DNA of 63,687 bases from Cyanobacteria bacterium RYN_339. GTDB taxonomy: Bacteria > Cyanobacteriota > Sericytochromatia > S15B-MN24 > JAQBPE01. Shown piece by piece: positions 16,647-24,092 of the stretch. Position 1 is the first letter of the stretch. The number at the start of each line of letters is the position of its first letter. Position numbers and translations under genes: made by a program. Below the pieces are notes generated by a model. It had not been told where the DNA came from and made no database searches. It saw only the letters and a list, made by a program, of their open reading frames with translations. The stretch lies in assembly GCA_028287685.1 (NCBI GenBank), contig JAQBPE010000080.1, forward strand, positions 1 to 63,687. The letters run 5' to 3'.

Positions 16647-18565
16647 CTTAGCTCCAAGTAGCCCCGGCGACGCACGATCCCTCGTGCGGTTTCGCCGGGG
16701 CTCGCGCATTTCGCGCACTCCGCCACCGGCGCCGCCGTGTGGCCGCAGCCTTGGCAGATGGATAGCGGGAAGTCCAGGGCGTAAGCCCGCACGCCCGCGG
16801 CCGCGGCCGCCTGCACCCGGGCAATCGCCTGCTCGGCGGGCAACGTGGTGGGCTGCACGTCCCGGAAGACGCAGCCACCCGCGAACAGCGGCGCGTAGGC
16901 GCCCTCGATCGTCAGGCGCTCGTGCCAGGCCAGCCCGGCATCCGCCGGCAGCGACACGCCCGCACTGTAACCGGGCATCTCCGTCACGCCCTTGATCAGG
17001 CCGAACTCGCGTCGGTCCAGGCGCGCGAAGCGCTCGCTCACGCCGTCAGCATCGGCCGACTGCAGCACCAACCGCACGCCCAGCTGATCGCCCAGTTCCG
17101 CGCAGAGCGCGGCGGCCCGGCGGATGATGGTAAGGCCCTCGGCCTGGACGGACGGCGAGCCACCATGGTGTTCGCCCGCCAACACGACCAGGGCCTGCGC
17201 CAGGCCTACCAGCCCGATGGCCAGCGTTCCCTCGCGCAGCACATCGCGGATCGGGGCTTCCGGCGTCAGGGCGGCAGAGCCGTTCCAGAGGCGCTGGCCC
17301 ATCAGGAAGGGGAAGTCGGCCGCGGGCCGGGCGCCCAGGGCATCCAACCGGTGGACGAGGTGTTGGGCGGCCACCCGGATGGCGGCGTCCAGCGCCTGGT
17401 GGAAGTCGGTGGCTTCGCGGCGCGCCGTGAGGGCCAATCGGGGCAAGTTCACGCTCAGGCGGGCCACCTGTCCGACGCCGGTGCCGGCACCCACGCGGGC
17501 TTCATGCCCCGCATAAGCCACGCCTTCGCCGTCATGCACGAAGGTCACCAGCCGGCGGTCGCAGGCCAGCTCGACCGCCTGGCGCGTCAGGTCGAAGTTG
17601 GGGTCGCCCGGGTTCAGGTTCACGCCGGCACGAAGCAGGAAGACGACGTGGGGCCGCAAGGCCGCCTCGCCGCGACCCAGGCCCCGGCCGGCAGCCGTCA
17701 GCAGGGCCCGCGTGACCTCACGCCCCAGCGGGCTAACGTCGAGGCCGACCTGCAAGCTCGCGTAGGGCAAGTGGTCGCCGCCCTGAACGGACATTGTATT
17801 GAGGTTGTACACCAGGGATTCCATGGCCTGGTCCAGCTCGGCGGGCGTGGTCTGGGCCGGCAGCACCGTGGCCAGGTCGCTGTCGAAGGTGGCCAAGGTC
17901 TGGCCGCCATGGCAATCGGCCTGGGCGGCCTGGAGGATCACGGAGGTCAAGGCGGCGGCGGAGGCGGCGCGCTTCGGCGCCCGCATGAAGCCGTGGCCGC
18001 TGGCGAAACCATCTTGCAAGAGCCGCAAGTAAGGCACGACGAAGCCGTGGGGCGCCTGAGCGTAGTCCGCGAGTCCGTGCAGATGGATGGCGCCAGCCTC
18101 ATGGGCCTCCGCCATGGCCTCGGGCAGCACGCGGTTCATGTAGAACTCGCGGCTAGCGGCCACCCCGATGGCGGCGCGGCGCCAGCGGCTGCCGGCGGCG
18201 CGCGCCGGGGCCTCGTCGTTGGAGAGGATCTCCGCCACGGTGTCCATCAACTCGCTCTTGCCTTCGCGGATGCGGCTGCGGCGGGCACGGTAAAGGATGA
18301 AGGCCTTGGCCGTGCGGGCGTGCCCGTGCTCGATCAGGACCTTCTCGATCGTGTCCTGGATGGTCTCCACGGTGGGGATCTTGCCGGAGGCGTCGGTGCC
18401 TACCCGGCGCAGCACGTCCTGGGCCAACTCGTCGGCGAGGTTGTAGTCGGAACCCTGGACGGCTTGGGCGGACCGCATGATGGCGGCCACGATCTTGCTG
18501 CGGTCGAAGGCGACGATCCGTCCGTCCCGTTTTTGGATTTCCGAAATTTCCCGCGCCATGACCAT
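16643..18565 (-). CDS. Anaerobic (class III) ribonucleotide reductase homologue lacking recognisable active-site cysteines
   Basis: This protein of about 640 residues has an N-terminal ATP-cone, a ten-stranded NrdD-like barrel with landmarks CHGGQTLATFD, NLNTMSVQGGDHLPY, LSVNLPRLAL and IGLVGLAQAL, a C-terminal zinc site (CQGC and CAKC) and a glycyl-radical-like RRRGYLELS. Compared from memory with E. coli NrdD, the segment equivalent to PMGCRS reads YAGHEA. The TNCC segment reads GFVV, so both active-site cysteines appear replaced. The chain stops soon after the radical glycine. The start at 18565 is chosen for AGAGAGGT 10 bases upstream. No NrdG activase gene is adjacent. Homology is firm; ribonucleotide reductase activity is doubtful. 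Confidence 0.8.
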   Translation of the reverse strand: MVMAREISEIQKRDGRIVAFDRSKIVAAIMRSAQAVQGSDYNLADELAQDVLRRVGTDASGKIPTVETIQDTIEKVLIEHGHARTAKAFILYRARRSRIREGKSELMDTVAEILSNDEAPARAAGSRWRRAAIGVAASREFYMNRVLPEAMAEAHEAGAIHLHGLADYAQAPHGFVVPYLRLLQDGFASGHGFMRAPKRAASAAALTSVILQAAQADCHGGQTLATFDSDLATVLPAQTTPAELDQAMESLVYNLNTMSVQGGDHLPYASLQVGLDVSPLGREVTRALLTAAGRGLGRGEAALRPHVVFLLRAGVNLNPGDPNFDLTRQAVELACDRRLVTFVHDGEGVAYAGHEARVGAGTGVGQVARLSVNLPRLALTARREATDFHQALDAAIRVAAQHLVHRLDALGARPAADFPFLMGQRLWNGSAALTPEAPIRDVLREGTLAIGLVGLAQALVVLAGEHHGGSPSVQAEGLTIIRRAAALCAELGDQLGVRLVLQSADADGVSERFARLDRREFGLIKGVTEMPGYSAGVSLPADAGLAWHERLTIEGAYAPLFAGGCVFRDVQPTTLPAEQAIARVQAAAAAGVRAYALDFPLSICQGCGHTAAPVAECAKCASPGETARGIVRRRGYLELS

Positions 18566-18787
18566 GAGTGACATAACCTCTCTATGATGACCTGTAAGCC
18601 AATGCACCACGCGCGTCATGAGCGTGTTCGGCTGCTGAAAACCCGCGCCGCGCCCGTGATTTAAGTCATGACAAGCTGGGGTACATGTGGGAAAATGATG
18701 CCAATCATTCTACACAAAGGCGCCTGATTTCCGCAGTTTCCGCGATCTGGAAATCGACCTGGCCTGTGCAACGGAGGACGACAACGA

Positions 18788-21064
18788 ATGCGTAACCGCC
18801 TGGCTTACCGCCAATTGCTGGTTTCTTGCTTCGGATTGGGAATGGCCATGGGCGTTGTCCCTGGCTCCGCTTCGGCGGCACAGCCCAGTAAGGTCGGCTC
18901 TGTGAGCTACGATCAGGCCCATCAGGCCCTGGCGATCCCCGTCACGGGGCAAGAGCCGAAGGTGCAAGTGCGCCGGCTGGCCCCGCACCAGTACGTGGCG
19001 GATCTGGGCAACTGTGTGTTGGCCCGGTCGGAGGTTCAGGGGCAGCGGATGCATGGCCCGCTGCTGGCCGGCTGGTCGCTGGATGAGACACCCACCGGTC
19101 AGACCGTCCGGCTGCGCCTGACGCTGAACCAGGACGTCGATCCCCAAATCCGGTTCGTCCGGCAGGGCGGCGTGATGCTGATGACCTTCGGCGGCCGCCC
19201 GGTCGCCACGGTGGCCGCAGCGACGACGGCGGCCAAGCGCCCTGTTGCCACGGTGGCCGCCGCTGTGAAGCGCACAACCCCCGTGCTTCCCAAGGTAACG
19301 ACCAAGTCCCAGCTGGCTTTCCCTACCGCCGCGCCGGTTCCGGTGCACCTGGCGGAAGGCCATCTTCGCTCCGACGTGCCGCGCTATGTCGGCCTGCAGC
19401 TTAACACCGCGACGCACGCCGCCCCCAAACCGGCCCGTACCCTCGTGGCGACGCACCACGCCGCGGCCCATCAGGCCGTGAAGCCCGCCACCAAGCCCCC
19501 CTTCCCGTTGATGTTGGCCGGTCGCAACCTGCCGTTCGCCGTTCCGGCCCAGGCCGCGGCGCCGGTGCTGCCGGCGCCGCGCATCCCGGCCGGTCTCGCG
19601 ATGCCCGGCGTCGTGGCACCCCTGGCCTCCGCCCCGCAGTTCGCCTCGCTGGGATCCGCCCGCTACGACGCCAAACGCGGCGTGCTGGTCATCCCGGTCA
19701 GCGGTGAGTTGGATCCCAAGCGGCTCGAAATCGTGCAGCTGAACAAGCGTTGGGCCTACCTGGACGTCCCGGCGAGCATCCCCAACTTCTCCGGCGTGAA
19801 GTTCGAGGAACGGGCGGACAAGACTTTCCAGCGCTGGGTGATGGCCAAGCGCCCCAATCGCAACACCACCCGCCTGTCGTTCGCCCTGGGCGCCGCGGCG
19901 AACTTCGACGTCAAGCTCGAAGGCAAGGAGTTGCTGGTGACCGTGCGGCCGCAGGGTGACCTGATTGCCAAGCAGCCGAAGGCTTCGGCCCCGGTGGTCG
20001 CGGCCAAGCCCGCAGCGCTGGTCGCCGTTGCGCCGGTCGTTACCGCGCCGATCGTTTCCGTGCCCGTGGCCGCTCCGGTGGCGCCTATCGCCGCCAAGCC
20101 GGTGGTCGCGCCTGTCGCGGCCAAGCCGGTGGTCGCGCCGGTTGCGGCCAAGCCGGTCGTTGCCGTCAAGCCGGCCCCGATCGCCCAGCTGCCCGTCGCC
20201 AAGCCCGCTGCCAAGCCGACCGTGGTGCTGGCCAAGGCCCCGGTGCCGGTGAAGGCGCAAGCCCCGGCCAAGCCCACCACCATTCTGGACCGCCCGTTCT
20301 TCGACCAGGAGCGCCACGGCCTCGTGGTCCCCTACACCGGCGAGATCCCGCTTTACCGTTGGAGCAACCAGGAAGACGCTTCCGTCGCCCTGGAAGTGAA
20401 GGGCGCCGCCTCCGTGGCCGGCGAGCTGGAGCAGTCGTTCAAGCAACATCCCGTGATGAAGACCTGGCGCGTCGGCCCCGACGCGGCCGCCGGCACCGTA
20501 CAGTTGGCGATGACCTTCCGCCGGCCCTCCGAAGTGGTGGTCGCGGTCGACACCGCCCGCCGGCAGCTCCTGTTGATCCCCCAGCCCCGCCTCACCGGCG
20601 AGCAGGTGCCGACCGCCGCCGCCCCGACCACCACCTTGTCGGCGGTGAAGCTGCCGGCCGACGGCCAGCGCCTCTACATCTCCTTCACCGGCAAGGTGCC
20701 CGCCTACACCATCGAGACGGTCAGCTCCCAGTTCGCCTACATCAACTTCGAGGCCGCCAAGCTGGAGACCAAGTCGGTTCAGTTCTTCGCCCCGGACTTC
20801 CACCCCAGCCTGAACTACTGGCTGCTGTCGGAGCGCCCGCTGCAAGGCGGCGTGCGCCTGGCCCTCGCCCTGACCCAGGCCGGTGGCCCCTCCGTCTTCG
20901 AAGACCGCTCCAACCAGCGCCTGGTGATCGAGCTCGGCGGCGACGACACCCAAGTGGGCGCCCGCAGCAAGCCCTCGTTCCCGGCGCCTTGGCCCGGTGA
21001 GCACGCCCCGACGGGCTACCAGCCGGCGGACCCGCTGGTGAAAGTCAGCCGGAAGGCGAGCTAA
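18788..21064 (+). CDS. Exported protein with four AMIN-like beta repeats and Ala/Pro/Lys linkers
   Basis: This 758-residue protein has a signal peptide ending near ASAAQ (residue ~31). Four repeats of about 100 residues follow, near 37-140, 293-390, 497-600 and 622-730. Each has a strand opening like YDxxxxxLxIPVxG, a central YxDxP or YINF strand and a closing V-x-L-x-L strand, recalling the envelope-binding AMIN domain. Low-complexity linkers (AKPVVAPVA repeats) join repeats 2 and 3. A paralogue with the same plan is at 54130. A cell-envelope or type IV pilus role is inference from AMIN proteins. A weak promoter (ATGACA, 17 bases, GAAAAT) lies at 18668-18696, and a terminator follows. Confidence 0.75.
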   Translation: MRNRLAYRQLLVSCFGLGMAMGVVPGSASAAQPSKVGSVSYDQAHQALAIPVTGQEPKVQVRRLAPHQYVADLGNCVLARSEVQGQRMHGPLLAGWSLDETPTGQTVRLRLTLNQDVDPQIRFVRQGGVMLMTFGGRPVATVAAATTAAKRPVATVAAAVKRTTPVLPKVTTKSQLAFPTAAPVPVHLAEGHLRSDVPRYVGLQLNTATHAAPKPARTLVATHHAAAHQAVKPATKPPFPLMLAGRNLPFAVPAQAAAPVLPAPRIPAGLAMPGVVAPLASAPQFASLGSARYDAKRGVLVIPVSGELDPKRLEIVQLNKRWAYLDVPASIPNFSGVKFEERADKTFQRWVMAKRPNRNTTRLSFALGAAANFDVKLEGKELLVTVRPQGDLIAKQPKASAPVVAAKPAALVAVAPVVTAPIVSVPVAAPVAPIAAKPVVAPVAAKPVVAPVAAKPVVAVKPAPIAQLPVAKPAAKPTVVLAKAPVPVKAQAPAKPTTILDRPFFDQERHGLVVPYTGEIPLYRWSNQEDASVALEVKGAASVAGELEQSFKQHPVMKTWRVGPDAAAGTVQLAMTFRRPSEVVVAVDTARRQLLLIPQPRLTGEQVPTAAAPTTTLSAVKLPADGQRLYISFTGKVPAYTIETVSSQFAYINFEAAKLETKSVQFFAPDFHPSLNYWLLSERPLQGGVRLALALTQAGGPSVFEDRSNQRLVIELGGDDTQVGARSKPSFPAPWPGEHAPTGYQPADPLVKVSRKAS
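20090..20164 (+). repeat. 27-base tandem repeat inside the AMIN-like gene
   Basis: Just under three copies of a 27-base unit beginning near 20090, 20117 and 20144 encode the peptide AAKPVVAPV. The period is a multiple of three, so copy-number change would keep the frame. It forms part of the extended linker between repeats 2 and 3. Confidence 0.8.
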
Positions 21065-21927
21065 GCTCCCGTCCGAACTCCCGATGAAAGCGCGGCCTCG
21101 AGCCGCGCTTTTGCTTTAGGCAGGAACCCGCGCGGCAGCTCGCCGGCCCCGTGCGCCGGGAAGGCATGGTTCCAGGGCTCCGCCAGCAGCGCCCGCGCCT
21201 GGGCCTGTTGGAGGTCCCAGTCGTAGGTCCAGTCGAAGCGTTCGGGCACGAGGGCGTCGCCCTGGGGCAACAGGTGGTCCCCCACGAACAGGCAGCCGCC
21301 ATGGCGGCGCCAGAGGAGGCAGCTCGAGCCGCGCGTGTGGCCCGGGGTGTGGATCACCTGGAGGTCGTCGGCAAAGGCGTGGGTGCCCGTGAAGGCATGC
21401 GCCACGGCCAGCTGGACCTGGTCCGCCTCCGACTCATGCATGATCACCTCCGCCCCGAAGTGGAGCTGGAAGTCCTCGACCTCGCCCAGCGTGTCCTCGT
21501 GCGTGACGAAGATGTAGCGGAGGTCTCCCAGGGCCTGCAGCTGCGGCAGCAGATCCTGGTGGAAGGCCGGCAGGTCGACCAAGACGTTGCCATCGGGGCG
21601 CACGATCAAGTAAGCGTCGGCGTCGTCCGTCAGCGGGCTGGGGTGGCCCAAGGCGAAGAGGCCCGGCAGGAGCTGGCGGATAGGCGGGGGACCCTCCAGG
21701 TGGCCGTCCGCGCCGATGGCGCCGACGGGGCAGGTCTCTTTCGCTCGCTCGCAGGCGGCGATCGCCTCCGGGGTCTCCGGCTGGCTGAACACCCACGAGT
21801 GCCCGGCCTCGTCCCAGCCGAAGTGCTCCGGCGCGATCCGGCGGCAGCGCTCGCAGTCGATGCACTTGCGGTCGACATAGAAGACGCCATCGACGTTCTG
21901 GGGATATCGGAGGTCTTTGCGGGCCAT
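21061..21927 (-). CDS. Ferredoxin / metallo-beta-lactamase-fold fusion protein
   Basis: This 288-residue protein joins a 4Fe-4S ferredoxin-like N-terminus (CIDCERC near residues 22-28 and CPVGAI near 66-71) to a metallo-beta-lactamase fold. The canonical HxHxDH motif is altered to THEDTLGEVEDF. The later ligands HTPGHT, GDHLLP and a final HAFPAHG are present. Such fusions are common in Cyanobacteria; their reaction is not clear, but a redox-coupled hydrolase or oxidoreductase is plausible. The start at 21927 has AGGTG just upstream. Its stop overlaps the convergent AMIN-like gene stop by 4 bases, and that gene's terminator lies inside its coding region. Confidence 0.83.
   Translation of the reverse strand: MARKDLRYPQNVDGVFYVDRKCIDCERCRRIAPEHFGWDEAGHSWVFSQPETPEAIAACERAKETCPVGAIGADGHLEGPPPIRQLLPGLFALGHPSPLTDDADAYLIVRPDGNVLVDLPAFHQDLLPQLQALGDLRYIFVTHEDTLGEVEDFQLHFGAEVIMHESEADQVQLAVAHAFTGTHAFADDLQVIHTPGHTRGSSCLLWRRHGGCLFVGDHLLPQGDALVPERFDWTYDWDLQQAQARALLAEPWNHAFPAHGAGELPRGFLPKAKARLEAALSSGVRTGA
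21087..21111 (+). terminator. Terminator of the AMIN-like gene
   Basis: A 10-base stem (AAAGCGCGGC and GCCGCGCTTT, 5-base loop) begins 22 bases after the stop codon and ends in TTTT. It lies inside the 3' coding region of the convergent ferredoxin-MBL gene. Confidence 0.82.
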
Positions 21928-22029
21928 TACACCTAGCTTACCCAAATGTCCAAACAATACTGGGCGGGGCGGACCGGGGCAAGCGCCTTGGCTTCGTATA
22001 ACTTTACAATTAGAAACCTGGAGGCCATG

Positions 22030-23112
22030 ATGTTGCGTCCCATCAGCTGTATCGCCCTCGCCGCCCTCTTGGCCGGCTGTGCCACCGGCCCCGCCGCGCC
22101 CATCGAGGCGCCTGCCCTACGCATGCCGATCCAGGCCCATGTGACGACGGACCCCCGGGCGCTGCTCGCCGACGGCGAGCCCACCCGCTACGACTGGAAC
22201 CTACGCCAGATCCAGATCGGCGGCTACCGGGTCCAGAGCGAGCCGGGCGTCCGCACCGTCGTCGCGATCATGGACACCGGCGTGGACAACAACCAGCCCA
22301 AGTTGGCCGGCCGGGCCTACGGCATGCTCGACGTGGTCGGCCACGACGTTTACCAGCAGAACGGGCACGACGTCGATTTCACCGGCAAGGACGGCAACGG
22401 CCATGGCACCCACGTGGCCGGCCTGGTCGCCGAAGTCGCCGCGGGCTTCAACGTCGAGGTGTTGCCGATCAAGGTCATCCCCAACTCCGGCGTGGGTGAC
22501 GACAAGCTGTTGGCCGACGGCATCGAGAAGGCCATGGCCTGGCGGGACCCCGCGGACCCCAGCGTGCGGGTGCGGGTCATGAACCTGAGCGTGTCCAGCC
22601 CGCGCAAGTCCGATCGCCTGGAGGCCATCATCAAGCGCGCCACCGATGCGGGGATCTTGGTGGTCGCCGCGTCGGGCAACGAAGGCAAGGGGGTGGATTT
22701 CCCGGCCACGATGCCCGAGGTCCTGGCGGTCGGCGCGACCACCGTGGTGGACGAGATCGCCGGTTACTCCTGCTACGGCAGCGCCGTCGACATGGCGGCG
22801 CCGGGCGGCAGCGACGACATGCCGATTTATTCGACCTGGCCGACGTACTTGACCAGCTCCGACTACGACGCCGGGCTGGAGCGCGTGCACACCCGCGCGG
22901 GGCTGGTGGGCACCTCGATGGCGGCACCCCACGTGGCCGGCATGGCCGCGGTGGCCTGGGCCTTGCACCCCTCGATGACCCAGCGCCAAATCCGGTCCCT
23001 GCTGCTGGCCATGGCCGACGACCATGGCACGCCGGGGCCGGACACCTTCTACGGCTTCGGCCGCCTGAACTTCGCCCGCGTATTGGGAGGCACCACCCAT
23101 GATGCGCACTAG
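22030..23112 (+). CDS. Subtilisin-like serine protease (S8), lipoprotein
   Basis: This 360-residue subtilase has a short lipoprotein signal with lipobox LAGC near residue 17. The triad is Asp82 (IMDTGVD), His125 (NGHGTHVAG) and Ser296 (GTSMAAPHVAG), with the oxyanion Asn in AASGNEG. No clear I9 propeptide is seen, unlike the subtilase at 8388. The start at 22030 is preferred to 22027 because TGGAGG then lies 5 bases upstream. A -10-like TATAAC occurs at 21997. The following lipoprotein gene starts inside its last codons, so the pair is translationally coupled and may act together at the membrane. Confidence 0.92.
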   Translation: MLRPISCIALAALLAGCATGPAAPIEAPALRMPIQAHVTTDPRALLADGEPTRYDWNLRQIQIGGYRVQSEPGVRTVVAIMDTGVDNNQPKLAGRAYGMLDVVGHDVYQQNGHDVDFTGKDGNGHGTHVAGLVAEVAAGFNVEVLPIKVIPNSGVGDDKLLADGIEKAMAWRDPADPSVRVRVMNLSVSSPRKSDRLEAIIKRATDAGILVVAASGNEGKGVDFPATMPEVLAVGATTVVDEIAGYSCYGSAVDMAAPGGSDDMPIYSTWPTYLTSSDYDAGLERVHTRAGLVGTSMAAPHVAGMAAVAWALHPSMTQRQIRSLLLAMADDHGTPGPDTFYGFGRLNFARVLGGTTHDAH

Positions 23113-24052
23113 CTGGCTGCTGACCCTGACGCTGTTGTCTGGCTGTGGGTGGGGGGGACCGCCGCAGCCCCTGTTCACCGTGAGCGGGCGCGTGCTGGAC
23201 GGTAACGACGTCCCCGTCCCCGGCGCCGTGGTCACGGACGGGAACGGCAGCGTCCTCACGGAGGAGAACGGACGCTACAGCCTGGCGGTCTTCTCGACCC
23301 ACCTCACGGTGACCAAGCCGGGCCTGAGCACGGTGCGCTTCGAGGTGGAGAAGGGCGACAGCCCGACCTCGCACCTGGCGGCCCGTCCGGGCGCGCCCAA
23401 GGTGGGCCTGGACACCCGCTGGGGCGCGGCCGACCTCAAGGGCCTGCGCACTGCGCTGGGCGCGGCGTTGAAGAGCTACCCCGCCACGCCGCTGGCGGAG
23501 CTCGACGCCCTGGTGATGGTCACGCCCGGCTACCTCGACCCGGCCGAACAAGCCGCGCTGGACCGTTGGATCCGCGCGGGCGGGCGGCTGGTGTTGGCCG
23601 GCGAATGGGGCGGCTACCCGTCCCAGAGCCTGGACACGCTCAACACCTTGGCCCAGCCGGCCGGCATCACCTTCACGGGGGCCACGGTGAAGATCGCGAT
23701 TGGGCCGGATGACACGGAAGGCTGGGACAGCAGCGCGGCGATCGCCCCCGCCTCCCTCGCCACGCTCGCCGGCGGGACCGACCCCGTCTACATGTTCACC
23801 AGCACCTCGTTGGCCCTGGGCAGCCCGGCGCGCGCGATCTTGCAGTCCGACAAGCGCGCCTACAGCGTGCTGGCGACCTCCAGCCGGCTGTCATCGCAGG
23901 TGTTGGCTGCGGTCGGCGCCACGGGCTCCGGCAAGGTCTTCGCCCTGGGCGACAGCTCGCTGTGGCTGGACGAGGCTAGCGACGGCGGCGGCACGCCCAA
24001 CGTGGCCCGGGGCGCGAACGCGCGCCTGGCGAGCGCGCTGGTCGCCTGGTAA
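23099..24052 (+). CDS. Lipoprotein with carboxypeptidase-regulatory-like domain and GATase-like region
   Basis: This protein of about 317 residues begins with a lipoprotein signal (lipobox LSGC, Cys16). Residues ~26-85 look like a CarboxypepD_reg or Ig-like beta sandwich (FTVSGRVLDGNDVPVPGAVV). The rest resembles a Rossmann or GATase1-like fold, with YLDPAEQAALDRWIRAGGRLVLAGEW and a late GSGKVFALGDSSLW. This arrangement is seen in DUF4350-type and trehalose-utilisation-type proteins. Its start overlaps the upstream subtilase by 14 bases. No catalytic residues can be assigned, so a binding or assembly role beside the protease is inference. Confidence 0.7.
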   Translation: MMRTSWLLTLTLLSGCGWGGPPQPLFTVSGRVLDGNDVPVPGAVVTDGNGSVLTEENGRYSLAVFSTHLTVTKPGLSTVRFEVEKGDSPTSHLAARPGAPKVGLDTRWGAADLKGLRTALGAALKSYPATPLAELDALVMVTPGYLDPAEQAALDRWIRAGGRLVLAGEWGGYPSQSLDTLNTLAQPAGITFTGATVKIAIGPDDTEGWDSSAAIAPASLATLAGGTDPVYMFTSTSLALGSPARAILQSDKRAYSVLATSSRLSSQVLAAVGATGSGKVFALGDSSLWLDEASDGGGTPNVARGANARLASALVAW

Positions 24053-24092
24053 GATGGTCCCTTCGTAGCTTAAATCTACTTAAGGGGCCCGA

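Noticed and set aside
20090-20164. Tandem repeat as a CRISPR array or mobile element
   Set aside because: The 27-base units are contiguous without spacers and encode an in-frame linker peptide.
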